This document shows, piece after piece, positions 46,739-55,899 of a stretch of DNA of 64,000 nucleotides. Below the pieces are notes generated by a model, which did not search any database, was not told where the DNA came from, and worked only from the letters and a program-made list of their open reading frames with translations. The stretch covers positions 1,880,154-1,944,153 of the forward strand of contig NZ_CP036271.1 in the NCBI RefSeq assembly GCF_007745175.1. The letters run 5' to 3'. How positions within the stretch are numbered: position 1 is the first letter of the stretch; the number at the start of each line of letters is the position of its first letter. Origin of the DNA: Caulifigura coniformis. Lineage in GTDB: Bacteria; Planctomycetota; Planctomycetia; Planctomycetales; Planctomycetaceae. Both the position numbers and the translations under genes were made by a program.

Positions 46739-47227
46739 ATGAAAGGCAGCCAGCGCGTCATTGACGCCCTCAACGCCGGCCTCACCATCGAACTGACGGC
46801 CATCAACCAGTACTTCATCCAGTCCAAGATGTGCAAAAACTGGGGCCTCAATCGCCTCGCCGCCCATCACTACGAGGAATCGATCGATGAAATGAAGCAT
46901 GCCGACATGCTCATCGACCGCATCCTGTTCCTCGAAGGAGTTCCCGAGATCGCCCGCTACGACGTCATCCGCGTCGGCACTGACGTCAAGGAACAGCTTG
47001 AGAACGCCCTCGCCCTCGAGAAGAACGCCAGCAAGGTCTACAACGAAGGCGTCGTTCTGGCTGTCGCGGACAAGGACTCCGCCAGCAAGAACATCATGGA
47101 ACAGATCATCCGCGAGTCGGAAGACAGCGTCGACTGGCTCGAGGCACAGCTCGACCTGATCGAACGGCTCGGCATCCAGAACTATCTGGTCACCCAGGTC
47201 GGCGAAGACGCCAAGGGCGGTCATTGA
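46739..47227 (+). CDS. bfr: Bacterioferritin subunit with altered ferroxidase site
   Basis: 162 residues from ATG 46739, chosen over ATG 46733 because GGAG is correctly spaced and numbering then matches E. coli Bfr without gaps. Conserved: Glu18, Tyr25, Glu51, Met52 (haem ligand), His54 and Glu94. But residues 127 and 130, normally Glu and His, are both Ser (IIRESEDSVDWLE). The 24-mer cage stores iron. A subunit without two of six ferroxidase ligands is expected to be slow at Fe(II) oxidation and may need a second Bfr subunit. His46 is Glu here. A strong terminator follows. Confidence 0.93.
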   Translation: MKGSQRVIDALNAGLTIELTAINQYFIQSKMCKNWGLNRLAAHHYEESIDEMKHADMLIDRILFLEGVPEIARYDVIRVGTDVKEQLENALALEKNASKVYNEGVVLAVADKDSASKNIMEQIIRESEDSVDWLEAQLDLIERLGIQNYLVTQVGEDAKGGH

Positions 47228-47251
47228 GATCACTCGTTCATTGACGGATTC

Positions 47252-47284
47252 ACGGCCGCGTTTCCGAAGAAACGCGGCCGTTTT
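47252..47284 (+). terminator. Intrinsic terminator of bacterioferritin gene
   Basis: ACGGCCGCGTTT pairs with AAACGCGGCCGT across a 6-base loop, followed by TTTCG. It lies 25 bases after the stop codon. Confidence 0.85.
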
Positions 47285-47416
47285 CGTAGGCGGAAGCGGC
47301 CCCGGGATGTGAAGAGCCCGGCGGAGCAGCCACTTCAGTTTGACGCCGGACCAGGCGGATGGGACAGTCATCACATCGGGCGATGAGATCACTGCAACTG
47401 GTCGACAGGGCGGGTT

Positions 47417-48145
47417 ATGCGTCACGCCATCTACATTCTCGCGTTTCTGGTCATTTCATCGGGAACGGCCCGGGCGGATGTCATCGCTCAGTGGACGTTC
47501 GAGACCAGCATCCCGTCGACCGCCGGCCCGCATGTCGCGGAACTCGGCGCGAACGCCGCGACCGCCTTCGCCTCCGGTTTTCACGCCGGCGCCACCACCT
47601 ATTCGAATCCAGTCGGCAACGGCTCGAACGAGTCGTTCAACTCCAACAACTGGCAGATCGGCGACTACTACCAGTTCGCGGTGTCGACAGTCGGATTTCA
47701 GGACATCACGCTGAACTGGGATCAGAATTCGACCCGCAGCGCCACGCCCACGCCGGCCTACGGCCCGATCGAATTCACTCTGGCCTACAGCACCGACGGC
47801 GTGAACTTCACGAATGCGTTCGACTACACGGTCGTGGCGAACGGGGCCGGCGGCATCCCCGGATGGGACAATCCTCCCCCGCGCCGGACGCAGTACGAAG
47901 TGGCATTCGACCTCAGCGGCGTCGAAGCTCTGGACAACGCCTCGAACGTCTTCTTTCGCCTGATTGATCGATCAACTGTCGCCGCCGACGACCAGGTCGT
48001 CACCGCGGCCGGATCGAGCAGGATCGATAACTTCACGATCAACGGCGCTGTCTCGGCAGTTCCCGAGCCGGGTGCCATGCTGCTGTCGAGCTTGGCCTTC
48101 GCGGGGGCGGCGATTGCTCGTCGTCTGCGGAAAGCAGCGGCCTGA
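47417..48145 (+). CDS. PEP-CTERM sorted exported protein
   Basis: 242 residues with an N-terminal signal peptide (about 1-20, SSGTARADV). The body is beta-rich and Asn/Thr/Ser-rich, like secreted discoidin or lectin-type proteins. The C-terminus VPEPGAMLLSSLAFAGAAIA followed by RRLRK is a textbook PEP-CTERM: PEP box, hydrophobic helix, basic tail. Such proteins are processed by exosortase and linked to extracellular polymer. The exosortase gene is not in this window. A strong terminator follows and is shared with the convergent oxidoreductase. Confidence 0.85.
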   Translation: MRHAIYILAFLVISSGTARADVIAQWTFETSIPSTAGPHVAELGANAATAFASGFHAGATTYSNPVGNGSNESFNSNNWQIGDYYQFAVSTVGFQDITLNWDQNSTRSATPTPAYGPIEFTLAYSTDGVNFTNAFDYTVVANGAGGIPGWDNPPPRRTQYEVAFDLSGVEALDNASNVFFRLIDRSTVAADDQVVTAAGSSRIDNFTINGAVSAVPEPGAMLLSSLAFAGAAIARRLRKAAA

Positions 48146-48164
48146 CGTTTCATCCGGAAGACCC

Positions 48165-48199
48165 CACAAAGCCCGGCCATCGACCCGCCGGGCTTTGTG
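48165..48199. terminator. Bidirectional terminator
   Basis: CACAAAGCCCGGC and GCCGGGCTTTGTG form a 13-bp perfect stem with a 9-base loop between convergent genes; A and T runs within the stem suit both strands. Confidence 0.8.
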
Positions 48200-48216
48200 A
48201 TTGGCGCTGGCCTGAT

Positions 48217-49554
48217 CTACCCCGCCGGATGTTCCCAAGGCGTCCGGTACGCCCGCTTGAGCCGCTTCGTCGCCGCTTCATCGTCGACGACGGTCGCCGT
48301 CTCCGGATCGAATTTCAGTGACCGCCCGAGTTCCATCGACAGGTTCGCCAGGATGCAGCTCGCCGTCGAAATATAACCCTGCTCGATGTCGGCCACGGCC
48401 TTGCCGCGCGACTCGATGTTGTCGAGCAGGTTCTGCATGTGGACGCGGATCGCCGGGGCAACATGCTTCTCGAGGTCTTTCTCGGTCTTGTCCTCGGGAT
48501 ACTTTTCGAGCTCGTCGACAAAGTCCCTGTGGACGGCTTCCCCTTTCCCGCGGGGGACGAAGTCATAGCTCATCACTCCCGCTTTCAACGTTCCCTTGTC
48601 GCCATAGAACGTCGCCGCCCAGGGATACTTCGGATCGGGCGCCTCGCCGTATGTCCGGTGTGTCCAGATGACCGGCGGCCCGCCGGCGAAGTCGAACGTT
48701 GCCGTCTGCGTGTCGGAGATGTTCGCCTTGCTCTTGGTGTCGACGAGGATGCCTCCCGCCGAATCGACGGACCTGGGCCAGCCAAGGTCCATCATCCACC
48801 GCACCATGTCGAGCATGTGGATGCACATGTCGCCCACAATGCCGTTGCCGTATTCGGTGAATGAACGCCAGCGTCTCGGATGCACGAGCGAGTTGTAAGG
48901 TCGCATCGGGGCCGGGCCCGTCCACATCTCGTAGTCGAGGTTCTCCGGGGGCTTCGTGTCCGGGGGATTGTCCTTCGCCCGCATGTGGTAATAGCAGCAG
49001 ATTTCGACGAGCCCGATCGTTCCCAGTTTTCCTTCCTTGATGATCCGGTCCCGGGCCTCCATCAGATGCGGCGTGCTGCGCCGCTGCGTTCCCACCTGCA
49101 CCACACGGTTGTGTTTCCGCGCGGCATCGAGCATCGCTTTGCCTTCGAGCACATCAACACTGATCGGCTTCTGGACGTAGACATCCGCTCCGGCTTCGCA
49201 GGCCGCGATCATCGGCAGGGCATGCCAGTGGTCGGGCGTCGCGATCAGGCAGATGTCGAGATCCTTCTCGGCCAGCATCTTCCGGTAGTCGCTGTAGAGC
49301 CGTGGTTTTTTCTGCGACTTCTGGCGCTGCGAAACGATCCCGGCCGCCCCTTCCAGCATCTGCGAATCGACGTCGCAAAGCGACACGACCTCGACCGGCG
49401 CAACCTGGATCAGCCGCAGCAGATCACATTTGCCATACCAGCCCGTCCCGATCAGTCCGACGCGCCGCACTTTCTCCGGGGCGGCCGCGTAAGCGCCGGC
49501 CGCCACCGAAGCGGCCGCGGCAAGTGTGGTCGACAGAAACTCGCGACGCAGCAT
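48217..49554 (-). CDS. Gfo/Idh/MocA family oxidoreductase, exported
   Basis: 445 residues. MLRREFLSTTLAAAASVAAG is a Tat-type signal. RRVGLIGTGWYGK (about 29-41) is the dinucleotide-binding loop, ATPDHWHALPMIAACEAG and DVYVQKPISV provide the family EKP-type catalytic Lys. The C-terminal domain ends in a lobe with a conserved RHW/RRW-like segment, as in planctomycete glycoside-degradation oxidoreductases. Tat export with NAD(P) pre-bound, as in glucose-fructose oxidoreductase, is likely. The sugar substrate is unknown. It is monocistronic. Confidence 0.92.
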   Translation of the reverse strand: MLRREFLSTTLAAAASVAAGAYAAAPEKVRRVGLIGTGWYGKCDLLRLIQVAPVEVVSLCDVDSQMLEGAAGIVSQRQKSQKKPRLYSDYRKMLAEKDLDICLIATPDHWHALPMIAACEAGADVYVQKPISVDVLEGKAMLDAARKHNRVVQVGTQRRSTPHLMEARDRIIKEGKLGTIGLVEICCYYHMRAKDNPPDTKPPENLDYEMWTGPAPMRPYNSLVHPRRWRSFTEYGNGIVGDMCIHMLDMVRWMMDLGWPRSVDSAGGILVDTKSKANISDTQTATFDFAGGPPVIWTHRTYGEAPDPKYPWAATFYGDKGTLKAGVMSYDFVPRGKGEAVHRDFVDELEKYPEDKTEKDLEKHVAPAIRVHMQNLLDNIESRGKAVADIEQGYISTASCILANLSMELGRSLKFDPETATVVDDEAATKRLKRAYRTPWEHPAG

Positions 49555-49669
49555 GAGCGGCTCCTTGGATGAGGGGAGTCGCGATTGTAATCGACGGTTG
49601 TGCTTTGCTCAGGGGGTAGTCTCAGGGATGAGCCTGCTTCAAGGAGGCTCGTTGTACACGAAGTCGCAC

Positions 49670-49728
49670 AGAGGAACGAGTTCTTCTCCGTGCGTCTCCG
49701 TGTCCTCCGCGACTCTGAGTTTCTTGAG
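49670..49728. repeat. Intergenic repeat of the CTCCGTGCGTCTCCGTG family
   Basis: Contains TTCTCCGTGCGTCTCCGTGT. Related sequence occurs at 53290-53427 and 59186-59365, always between genes. Confidence 0.5.
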
Positions 49729-49748
49729 CCGATCAGGCGAGGCTCACA

Positions 49749-51671
49749 CTAGAGATCCAGGTCGTCCGCTTCCGCCGCTTCGTCCATGATGATCCGGTAT
49801 CGCTCTGAAGCATCCTTTCCGAGCAGCTGCGCGAACACCTTGTCCGCTTCCACCATGCTGTCGATGTCGACCTGCAGAAGCACCCGGTTCGCCGGGCTCA
49901 GCGTCGTTTCCTTCAGCTGGTCGGCGTTCATCTCGCCCAGCCCTTTGAACCGCTGCACGTCGAAGGAACGACGTTCGCCGAGGCTCGCGAGCACTTCTTC
50001 CTTGGCCGCTTCATCGCGGGCATAGAACCGCTGCTTGCCGACTTCGATCTTGTACAGCGGCGGCTGGCCGATGAAGACTTTTCCCAGCTGGATCAGCTCC
50101 CGCATATGTCGGAAAAAGAATGTGAGCAGCAGCGTGCTGATGTGGTAGCCGTCGCTGTCGGCGTCCATCAGCAGGATGATCTTCCCATACCGCAGCTTGT
50201 GCGGATCAAAGCTCGGGCCGATTCCGCAGCCGAGCGTGTCGACCAGGTCCTTGATCTCCTGGTTGGCGATGATCTTCCCCGTGGTCAGTCCTTCGGTGTT
50301 CAGGATCTTCCCTTTCAGCGGCAGCACCGCCTGGATTCGTGAATCGCGACCGCTCGCCGCCGTACCGCCGGCCGACTGTCCTTCCACGATGAACAGCTCG
50401 GTCTCGTCGGGATTGCTCTCGCGGCAGTCAAGCAGCTTCCCGGGGAGGTTGCTCTTCTTCGAACCCGGCGTCTTGCGGCGCACTTCGGCCTGGGCGTCGC
50501 GGCTCGCCTGGCGGGCCCGGGCCGCGAGGATGATCCGTCCCAGCACCCCGTCGGCGATCGAGCGGTTGTTGTTGAGGAACGACTCCAGCGCCGGGCGGAC
50601 CATGCCTTCCACCCACGGACCCATTTCCGGGTTGTTCAGGCGGTCCTTCGTCTGCCCCTGGAACATCGGCTCCGGATGGAACACCGACACGATCGAAACG
50701 ATCCCCTCGCGGATGTCGTCCGGCGTGATGTCGAGCCCCTTCTGCTTGATCTCGTGCACGTCCATGTAGTTCTTGACGGCCTTCGCCACGGCCGAACGCA
50801 GGCCCGACTCATGCGTCCCCCCTGCCCGTGTACGGATGCCGTTCACGTAGCTCCGCAGGTGCTCGTCGGTCGATTCGGTCCACTTGAGGACCGCTTCGAC
50901 GCGGATCTTGTCCTCTTCCTTTTCGCAGGCGAACAGCAGGTCATGCACCGCTTTCCGCTTGTCGTCAACGATGATCCGTTCGAGGTACGTTTTGATCCCT
51001 TCGGGATGGTGCAGCTCGACCTTCTCGTTCTTCGAGTCGTCGGCGAACAGGATCGTCAGGCCGCCGTGAACATAGGAGATGTCCTCCAGATGCTGCCGGA
51101 TCGTGTCCGCGTGGAACTGCACGCGCCGGAAGATTTCCGGGTCCGGCCGGAAGAAGATGCTCGTCCCGTGTCCCCGGAACGGACGCAGGTTCTTGACCGG
51201 CGTCGTCGGCTTTCCTCGCTTGAACCGCTGCTGCCACTCGTTGCCGTCACGGTGAACCGTCGCCACTAGTTCTTCAGACAGCGCCGTCACCACCGACGAG
51301 CCCACGCCATGCAGACCGCCGCTGCGGGCGTAGTTCTTGTTCGAGAACTTCCCCCCCGCGTGCAGCGTGGTCAGGATCGTCTCCAGGGCCGACTTCTTCG
51401 TCTTGGGGTGAATGTCGACCGGAATCCCGCGGCCGTTATCCGTCACCGTCATCGACGCGAGGTCCTTGTGAAGCTGGACCTCGATCCGGTCGCATTCGCC
51501 GGCAAGGTATTCGTCGACCGAGTTGTCGACGATTTCCCAGATCAGGTGATGCAGTCCGCGGGCGTCCGTCCCTCCGATGTACATCGACGGCCGCTTCCGG
51601 ACGGGCTCCAGCCCCTCCAGAACTTCGATGTCCTCGGCGGTGTAACTCTTCTTCGATTCAGCGACAGCCAT
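49749..51671 (-). CDS. Type II topoisomerase B subunit (GyrB/ParE-type)
   Basis: 640 residues from ATG 51671, which has AAGGA five bases upstream (two more upstream starts exist). The GHKL ATPase has IWEIVDNSVDEYLAGECD, TDNGRGIPVDIHPKTKKSA and SGGLHGVGSSVVTALSEEL. The transducer domain follows, then Toprim with ETELFIVEGQSAGGTAASGR, PLKGKILNTEGLTTGKIIAN and LLMDADSDGYHIST. The usual EGDSAGG is EGQSAGG, and DADVDG is DADSDG, so it belongs to a divergent branch. It probably partners the A subunit at 59479. Whether it is gyrase or topoisomerase IV cannot be settled here. Confidence 0.93.
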   Translation of the reverse strand: MAVAESKKSYTAEDIEVLEGLEPVRKRPSMYIGGTDARGLHHLIWEIVDNSVDEYLAGECDRIEVQLHKDLASMTVTDNGRGIPVDIHPKTKKSALETILTTLHAGGKFSNKNYARSGGLHGVGSSVVTALSEELVATVHRDGNEWQQRFKRGKPTTPVKNLRPFRGHGTSIFFRPDPEIFRRVQFHADTIRQHLEDISYVHGGLTILFADDSKNEKVELHHPEGIKTYLERIIVDDKRKAVHDLLFACEKEEDKIRVEAVLKWTESTDEHLRSYVNGIRTRAGGTHESGLRSAVAKAVKNYMDVHEIKQKGLDITPDDIREGIVSIVSVFHPEPMFQGQTKDRLNNPEMGPWVEGMVRPALESFLNNNRSIADGVLGRIILAARARQASRDAQAEVRRKTPGSKKSNLPGKLLDCRESNPDETELFIVEGQSAGGTAASGRDSRIQAVLPLKGKILNTEGLTTGKIIANQEIKDLVDTLGCGIGPSFDPHKLRYGKIILLMDADSDGYHISTLLLTFFFRHMRELIQLGKVFIGQPPLYKIEVGKQRFYARDEAAKEEVLASLGERRSFDVQRFKGLGEMNADQLKETTLSPANRVLLQVDIDSMVEADKVFAQLLGKDASERYRIIMDEAAEADDLDL

Positions 51672-52043
51672 GGTCATCCTTGGGCGCAACGCGGCGTCAT
51701 TCCGTGAGCAGCGTCGCAGGCAGCGATGTGAGGAAGCCGGGTTTTTAGGAAAATCAGGGCCTTCGGGCGAGGCATTGTTGTGTGTTCGCTGGCCGAACGC
51801 CGTGGCGGCAGATCACTCGCGGCGTTCCTCATCCACTGAAATCGCTCATCGCGAACACATGTATCTGTAACCTGTGCCGCCACAGTCCATTACGTCTCGC
51901 CAGATGTACCGCTCCTTCCAGGTCCCGACCCCCAAATCTTCCGTTCATTACGGCACGAACACTGCATTCCTCCTCAACGACACCTGAACCTGCGGTCACG
52001 ACGTGACCGACTGAACCGACCAACCTGTCGAGGGAGACGACCG
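51672..52043. other. Divergent intergenic region
   Basis: 372 bases between the divergent topoisomerase and Gly-rich protein genes. Short ORFs here show no features. Promoters are expected; nothing definite was recognised. Confidence 0.4.
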
Positions 52044-52562
52044 ATGGCGACGAAGCGCAAAACGTCGAAAGTTGTGGCCGATAAGAACCCCGACCCGATC
52101 ACCGGCGAGCCGGGCGCGCATCCGATCGGAACGGGTGTCGGAGCGGCCTTGGGCGGCGCGGCCGCGGGAGCGGCTGCGGGAGCCGTGGGCGGCCCCGTGG
52201 GGGCGGTTGTGGGAGCCATCGCCGGCGGCGTCGGAGGCGGATTGGCCGGCAAGGCGACGGCGGAAGCCATCGATCCGACCGCCGAAAACCAATACTGGGA
52301 GCAGACCTATCCCGCTCGCCCCTACTACGACGAGCAGTATCCGTACGAAGAATACGCCCCGGCCTACCGGACCGGATGGGAAGCTCGAAGCCTCTATCCG
52401 AATGCAGCCTTTGACGACGTCGAGAACGACGTCCAGGGCCACTGGGAAAAGACCCGCGCCGAGAGCCGGCTCGACTGGGAACGTGCCCGCCCTGCGGTAC
52501 GTGACGCCTGGGATCGGATCGGCGAACGGCGTCAACGGGAAATCGACCGCGATATGCTCTGA
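52044..52562 (+). CDS. Glycine-zipper-type hypothetical protein
   Basis: 172 residues. A Lys-rich start is followed by a Gly/Ala-rich stretch with GxxxG repeats (GVGAALGGAAAGAAAGAVGG and VGAIAGGVGGGLAGKA, about 31-70), which can span or associate with membranes as glycine zippers. The rest is Tyr- and charge-rich with EQTYPARPYYDEQYPYEEYA and a helical C-terminus. Similar proteins are stress- or envelope-associated, but no function is established. It has a GAGGGAGACGACC leader before the ATG, giving good translation support. Confidence 0.72.
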   Translation: MATKRKTSKVVADKNPDPITGEPGAHPIGTGVGAALGGAAAGAAAGAVGGPVGAVVGAIAGGVGGGLAGKATAEAIDPTAENQYWEQTYPARPYYDEQYPYEEYAPAYRTGWEARSLYPNAAFDDVENDVQGHWEKTRAESRLDWERARPAVRDAWDRIGERRQREIDRDML

Positions 52563-52795
52563 CAACGCGAGTCCTTGAATCTGTTCCCAGGGAACCGCGA
52601 CCGAAAAAGGGACGTGACGAGTGCACATCGGTGCGCTGCCACGTCCCTTCTTTGTTGACCAGTCCAGACTCGGCTCCATGGATTCCAAAAACGACCTCGC
52701 AGACGCCTGACTCCCCCGGCACTGGTAATGTCCAACTCCCCAGCCATATTCTCCCCGAGCGGGACGACGAAATCGCTACGGACGAGGATTAATCG

Positions 52796-53263
52796 ATGTT
52801 TCAGGAAAGCCGGCTCGAAGAACTCAAGATCGTTTTGCCGACGCCCCCCTCGCCGGTAGCAGCCTACATCCCGGCCGTGCGCACTGGCGATCTCGTTTTC
52901 GTCAGCGGCCAGCTGCCGATGGCCTCCGGCCAGTTGACCGTCACCGGCAAGGTCCCCTCCGCCGTCTCCATCGAGGCGGCGGCCGAAGGAGCCCGGCTCT
53001 GCATCCTCAACTCCCTCGCCATCCTCAAGGCGACGGTCGGTAATCTCGCGAAACTGAAACGGGTGGTGCGGATCGGCGTCTTCGTTCAGTCCGATCTCGA
53101 TTTCGCCGAGCAGGCCCTCGTCGCCAACGGCGCCAGCGAACTCCTCCAGAAAATCTTCGGCGATATCGGCCGTCATGCCCGCACGACGATCGGCGTCGCC
53201 GCACTCCCCTTGAATGCCGCGGTGGAAGTCGAAGCCATCTACGAAGTCATGCCGCAGGTCTGA
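52796..53263 (+). CDS. RidA family protein
   Basis: 155 residues. Recognised by GDLVFVSGQLPMASGQLTVT (about 30-49), a helical middle (ILNSLAILKATVGNLAKLKR) and a C-terminal ARTTIGVAALPLNAAVEVEAIY (residues about 124-145) with the family Arg. RidA-type trimers hydrolyse reactive enamines and imines from amino acid metabolism; some members lack activity. The length is slightly longer than E. coli RidA (128) and matches the YjgF/RidA-like group with an N-terminal extension. Single gene; a repeat-rich gap follows. Confidence 0.9.
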   Translation: MFQESRLEELKIVLPTPPSPVAAYIPAVRTGDLVFVSGQLPMASGQLTVTGKVPSAVSIEAAAEGARLCILNSLAILKATVGNLAKLKRVVRIGVFVQSDLDFAEQALVANGASELLQKIFGDIGRHARTTIGVAALPLNAAVEVEAIYEVMPQV

Positions 53264-53289
53264 GGCTCGTCCCTGAATTGGCTTGTTCA

Positions 53290-53427
53290 TCGCGAAGACA
53301 CAGGGGCACGGAGCCGCACGTCGGAAAGGCAGATGAAAACGTGCTTGCAGAGCCTCCGGACGACATCCAGGTCGCTCGCTGAGTCTCTGTTCATCTCCGT
53401 GCGTCTCTGCGTTCTCCGTGCCTCGGT
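53290..53427. repeat. Intergenic repeat with inverted halves (GCGAAGACAC...CTCCGTGCGTCTC)
   Basis: The left part carries GCGAAGACACAGGGGCACGG and the right part CATCTCCGTGCGTCTCTGCG, roughly complementary, giving a long imperfect hairpin. It belongs to the same family as 49670-49728 and 59186-59365. It lies between the RidA and aroDE genes. Confidence 0.6.
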
Positions 53428-53545
53428 CGTTCGGAGCCTTCGGGGATGGAATCACACGCCTGTTCTTTCCGGCGGGCTGTTGCGCCGGTAGGCTGTTTCC
53501 CCTTGCGGGTGTCCCTTAGTCCACGTTGAAGCCGCGAACTTTTCC

Positions 53546-55078
53546 ATGATCTGCGTCGCCCTGGGCCGTACCCGTCACCGCATGATGATCGCCGCGCATA
53601 AAGCGCTGGCCGAGGTCGGTGTGGGCCTCGTTGAACTCCGGGTCGACTGGCTCTCCCGGAATCCGGACCTCTCGCGCGTCATCAAAGAGCGGCCCACTCC
53701 GATCGTCGTCACCTGCCGACGCCCCCAGGACGGCGGCCGCTGGCGCGGGCCCGAAGAAGACCGGATCATGCTGCTCCGGCAGGCGATCGCCTCCGGCGTC
53801 GATTACGTCGATCTCGAAACCGACATCGCCGACAAGATCCCGCGGTTCGGCAAAACGAAACGCATCGTCAGCTACCACAACTTCCAGGAAACGCCCGACA
53901 ACCTCGAGGACGTCCACGAAAAGCTGTCGAAGCAGAACGCCGACATCGTGAAGATCGTCACGATGGCGAACTCTCCGGCCGACAACGTGAAGCTCCTGAA
54001 GCTCATTCCGGACGCCAAGGTTCCCACCATCGCCTTCTGCATGGGCGACTTCGGCATCCCCAGCCGCATCCTCTGCGGAAAATACGGCTCGCCGTTCACC
54101 TATGCGACCTTCAGCAAGGAGCGCCTGCTCGCCCCCGGCCAGCTCTCCTTCGAAGACATGCGCGACATCTACCACTTCGATGAGCTCAATCGCGAAACGA
54201 AGGTCTTCGGCGTCATCGGCGATCCGATCGCCCACAGCTGGAGCCCGCTGATTCACAACGCCGCCCTCAAAAAGGCCGGCGTCAACGCCGTCTACCTCCC
54301 CTTCCGCATTCCGGCCGACGACCTGAAGCCCGCCCTCCGCGCGTTCGAGTGGCTCGACGTCCAGGGCTACAGCGTGACGATCCCGCACAAGGAATCGATC
54401 GCGGGAATGGTCTCGCATGTCGACGCCAACGTCACCGACAGCGGCGCAGCCAATACCCTCTACAAGAACTCCCAGGATAAATGGTGCGCGGTCAACACCG
54501 ACTACGAGGCCGCCCTCACCGTCATTCGTGAAAAAGTCGCGGAGACCGGCGGCGGCACGCTCGAAGGCAAACGCGTGATGCTGCTGGGCGCCGGCGGCGT
54601 CGCCAAGGCCATCGGCCTCGCACTCACGCGGGCCGGCGCCGCCATCACGGTCACCAACCGCTCCAAGGATCGCGGCAAAGCCCTCGCCGAAACGCTCAAC
54701 TGCCAGTTCCTCGGCTGGGAGAACCGCGGTACGCCGTTCGTCGACATCCTCGTCAACTGCACGCCCATCGGCATGTGGCCCGACACCGAGTCGACCCCCT
54801 TCAACCAGAACTGGTTCCGCGACGGCATGATCGTGTTCGACACGATCTACAACCCCGAAACCACCCTGCTCCTCAAGGAGGCGAAGGCCCACTTCTGCCA
54901 CACGATCAGCGGACTGGAAATGTTCGTGCGGCAGGCGGCCGAGCAGTTTGAATGTTTCACCGGCGGGGCCGCCCCCGTCGACGTGATGCGTGCGACGCTC
55001 CGCAAGGCGATCTCGCCCGTCCGCATCAAGGTCGAGAAGCCGCCCGAGTCTAAAGCTCCGTCCGAAGACGGCGACTGA
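53546..55078 (+). CDS. aroDE: Bifunctional 3-dehydroquinate dehydratase/shikimate dehydrogenase
   Basis: 510 residues. Residues 1-215 are type I dehydroquinase: VELRVDWLSRN, IVSYHNF (catalytic His) and DIVKIVTMANSPADN (Schiff-base Lys). Residues about 222-495 are shikimate dehydrogenase: VIGDPIAHSWSPLIHNAALK, GYSVTIPHKE (catalytic Lys) and the NADP loop MLLGAGGVAKAIGLAL. The fused protein performs steps three and four of the shikimate pathway, as in plants and some bacteria. Both catalytic sites look intact. No clear ribosome binding site precedes the ATG, so a slightly different start is possible. Confidence 0.95.
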   Translation: MICVALGRTRHRMMIAAHKALAEVGVGLVELRVDWLSRNPDLSRVIKERPTPIVVTCRRPQDGGRWRGPEEDRIMLLRQAIASGVDYVDLETDIADKIPRFGKTKRIVSYHNFQETPDNLEDVHEKLSKQNADIVKIVTMANSPADNVKLLKLIPDAKVPTIAFCMGDFGIPSRILCGKYGSPFTYATFSKERLLAPGQLSFEDMRDIYHFDELNRETKVFGVIGDPIAHSWSPLIHNAALKKAGVNAVYLPFRIPADDLKPALRAFEWLDVQGYSVTIPHKESIAGMVSHVDANVTDSGAANTLYKNSQDKWCAVNTDYEAALTVIREKVAETGGGTLEGKRVMLLGAGGVAKAIGLALTRAGAAITVTNRSKDRGKALAETLNCQFLGWENRGTPFVDILVNCTPIGMWPDTESTPFNQNWFRDGMIVFDTIYNPETTLLLKEAKAHFCHTISGLEMFVRQAAEQFECFTGGAAPVDVMRATLRKAISPVRIKVEKPPESKAPSEDGD

Positions 55079-55208
55079 CCGCCGGTTGATGAATTGCGTG
55101 CCACGGCTCTGTGAGCCGTGCAACCGTGAAAAACGCCGGCACTCGCACACGGCCGAAACGGCCGTGTGCGGCCAGGTTTGAAGACTTCACAGCCTGCCAG
55201 GAGGTCCC

Positions 55209-55844
55209 GTGCCGATCGACGTGATGATCGATGGGTACAACCTGCTCCACGCCGCCGGGCTGGCCAAAGCCAGGTATGCGCCCGGCGAGCTCGAACGCCG
55301 TCGCGCCCGGCTCTTGGCGAAGCTCCGCGATCTCCTCGACCCCGCGATGCTCGCCCGCACCACCGTCGTCTTCGACGCTCGGGTCAATCCTCCGCCGGTC
55401 CGCCCCGATCCGCCGGCCGGGCCCATCACCGTGCTCTTCGCCCCGCGCGACCGTGAAGCAGACGATGTCATCGAAGAGCTGCTCGCGAAGCACTCGGCCC
55501 CAGGCCAGGTCCTTGTCGTTTCCAGCGACCACCGACTGCACAAGGCGGCCCGTCGGCGCAGCGCCACCCCGATCGACAGCGACGCATTCCTCGACCAGCT
55601 CGAAGTCGATCAACATCTCGCCCCTCCCTCAGGCCCGGTCGTTTCTCCGAAGGCGAAGCCGCCCGCCGCGCCGACGCTCGAAGACGAACTCCGCCAGCGC
55701 ATGGAGGGCCCCCCGCGCGGCAGCGACTCTGCCGCCGCACGCCCCGATTCGGTGAAGGGGGATCTGAAACCTCCTTCCCCGCCAGTCGACCCGCTCAACG
55801 ACCCGGCATTCTGGGAACGACGCATCCACGGAGGCGAGACCTGA
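55209..55844 (+). CDS. NYN-domain (YacP-like) putative RNase
   Basis: 211 residues from GTG 55209, with AGGAGG upstream. PIDVMIDGYNLLHAAGL (about 2-18) has the conserved Asp/Asn; DREADDVIEELLAKH and VLVVSSDHRLHKAARRR (about 81-120) have further acidic and basic residues. This matches the PIN-like NYN domain of YacP/Rae1-type ribosome-associated endoribonucleases. A C-terminal Pro-rich acidic tail is extra. It likely cleaves RNA in the cytosol; the target is unknown. It is followed closely by a small helical gene and rarA. Confidence 0.88.
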   Translation: MPIDVMIDGYNLLHAAGLAKARYAPGELERRRARLLAKLRDLLDPAMLARTTVVFDARVNPPPVRPDPPAGPITVLFAPRDREADDVIEELLAKHSAPGQVLVVSSDHRLHKAARRRSATPIDSDAFLDQLEVDQHLAPPSGPVVSPKAKPPAAPTLEDELRQRMEGPPRGSDSAAARPDSVKGDLKPPSPPVDPLNDPAFWERRIHGGET

Positions 55845-55899
55845 CGCGGCCACCGTTCCGGTGGTAGAATCAGGACACCCTACATTCGGAGGACGTGCG

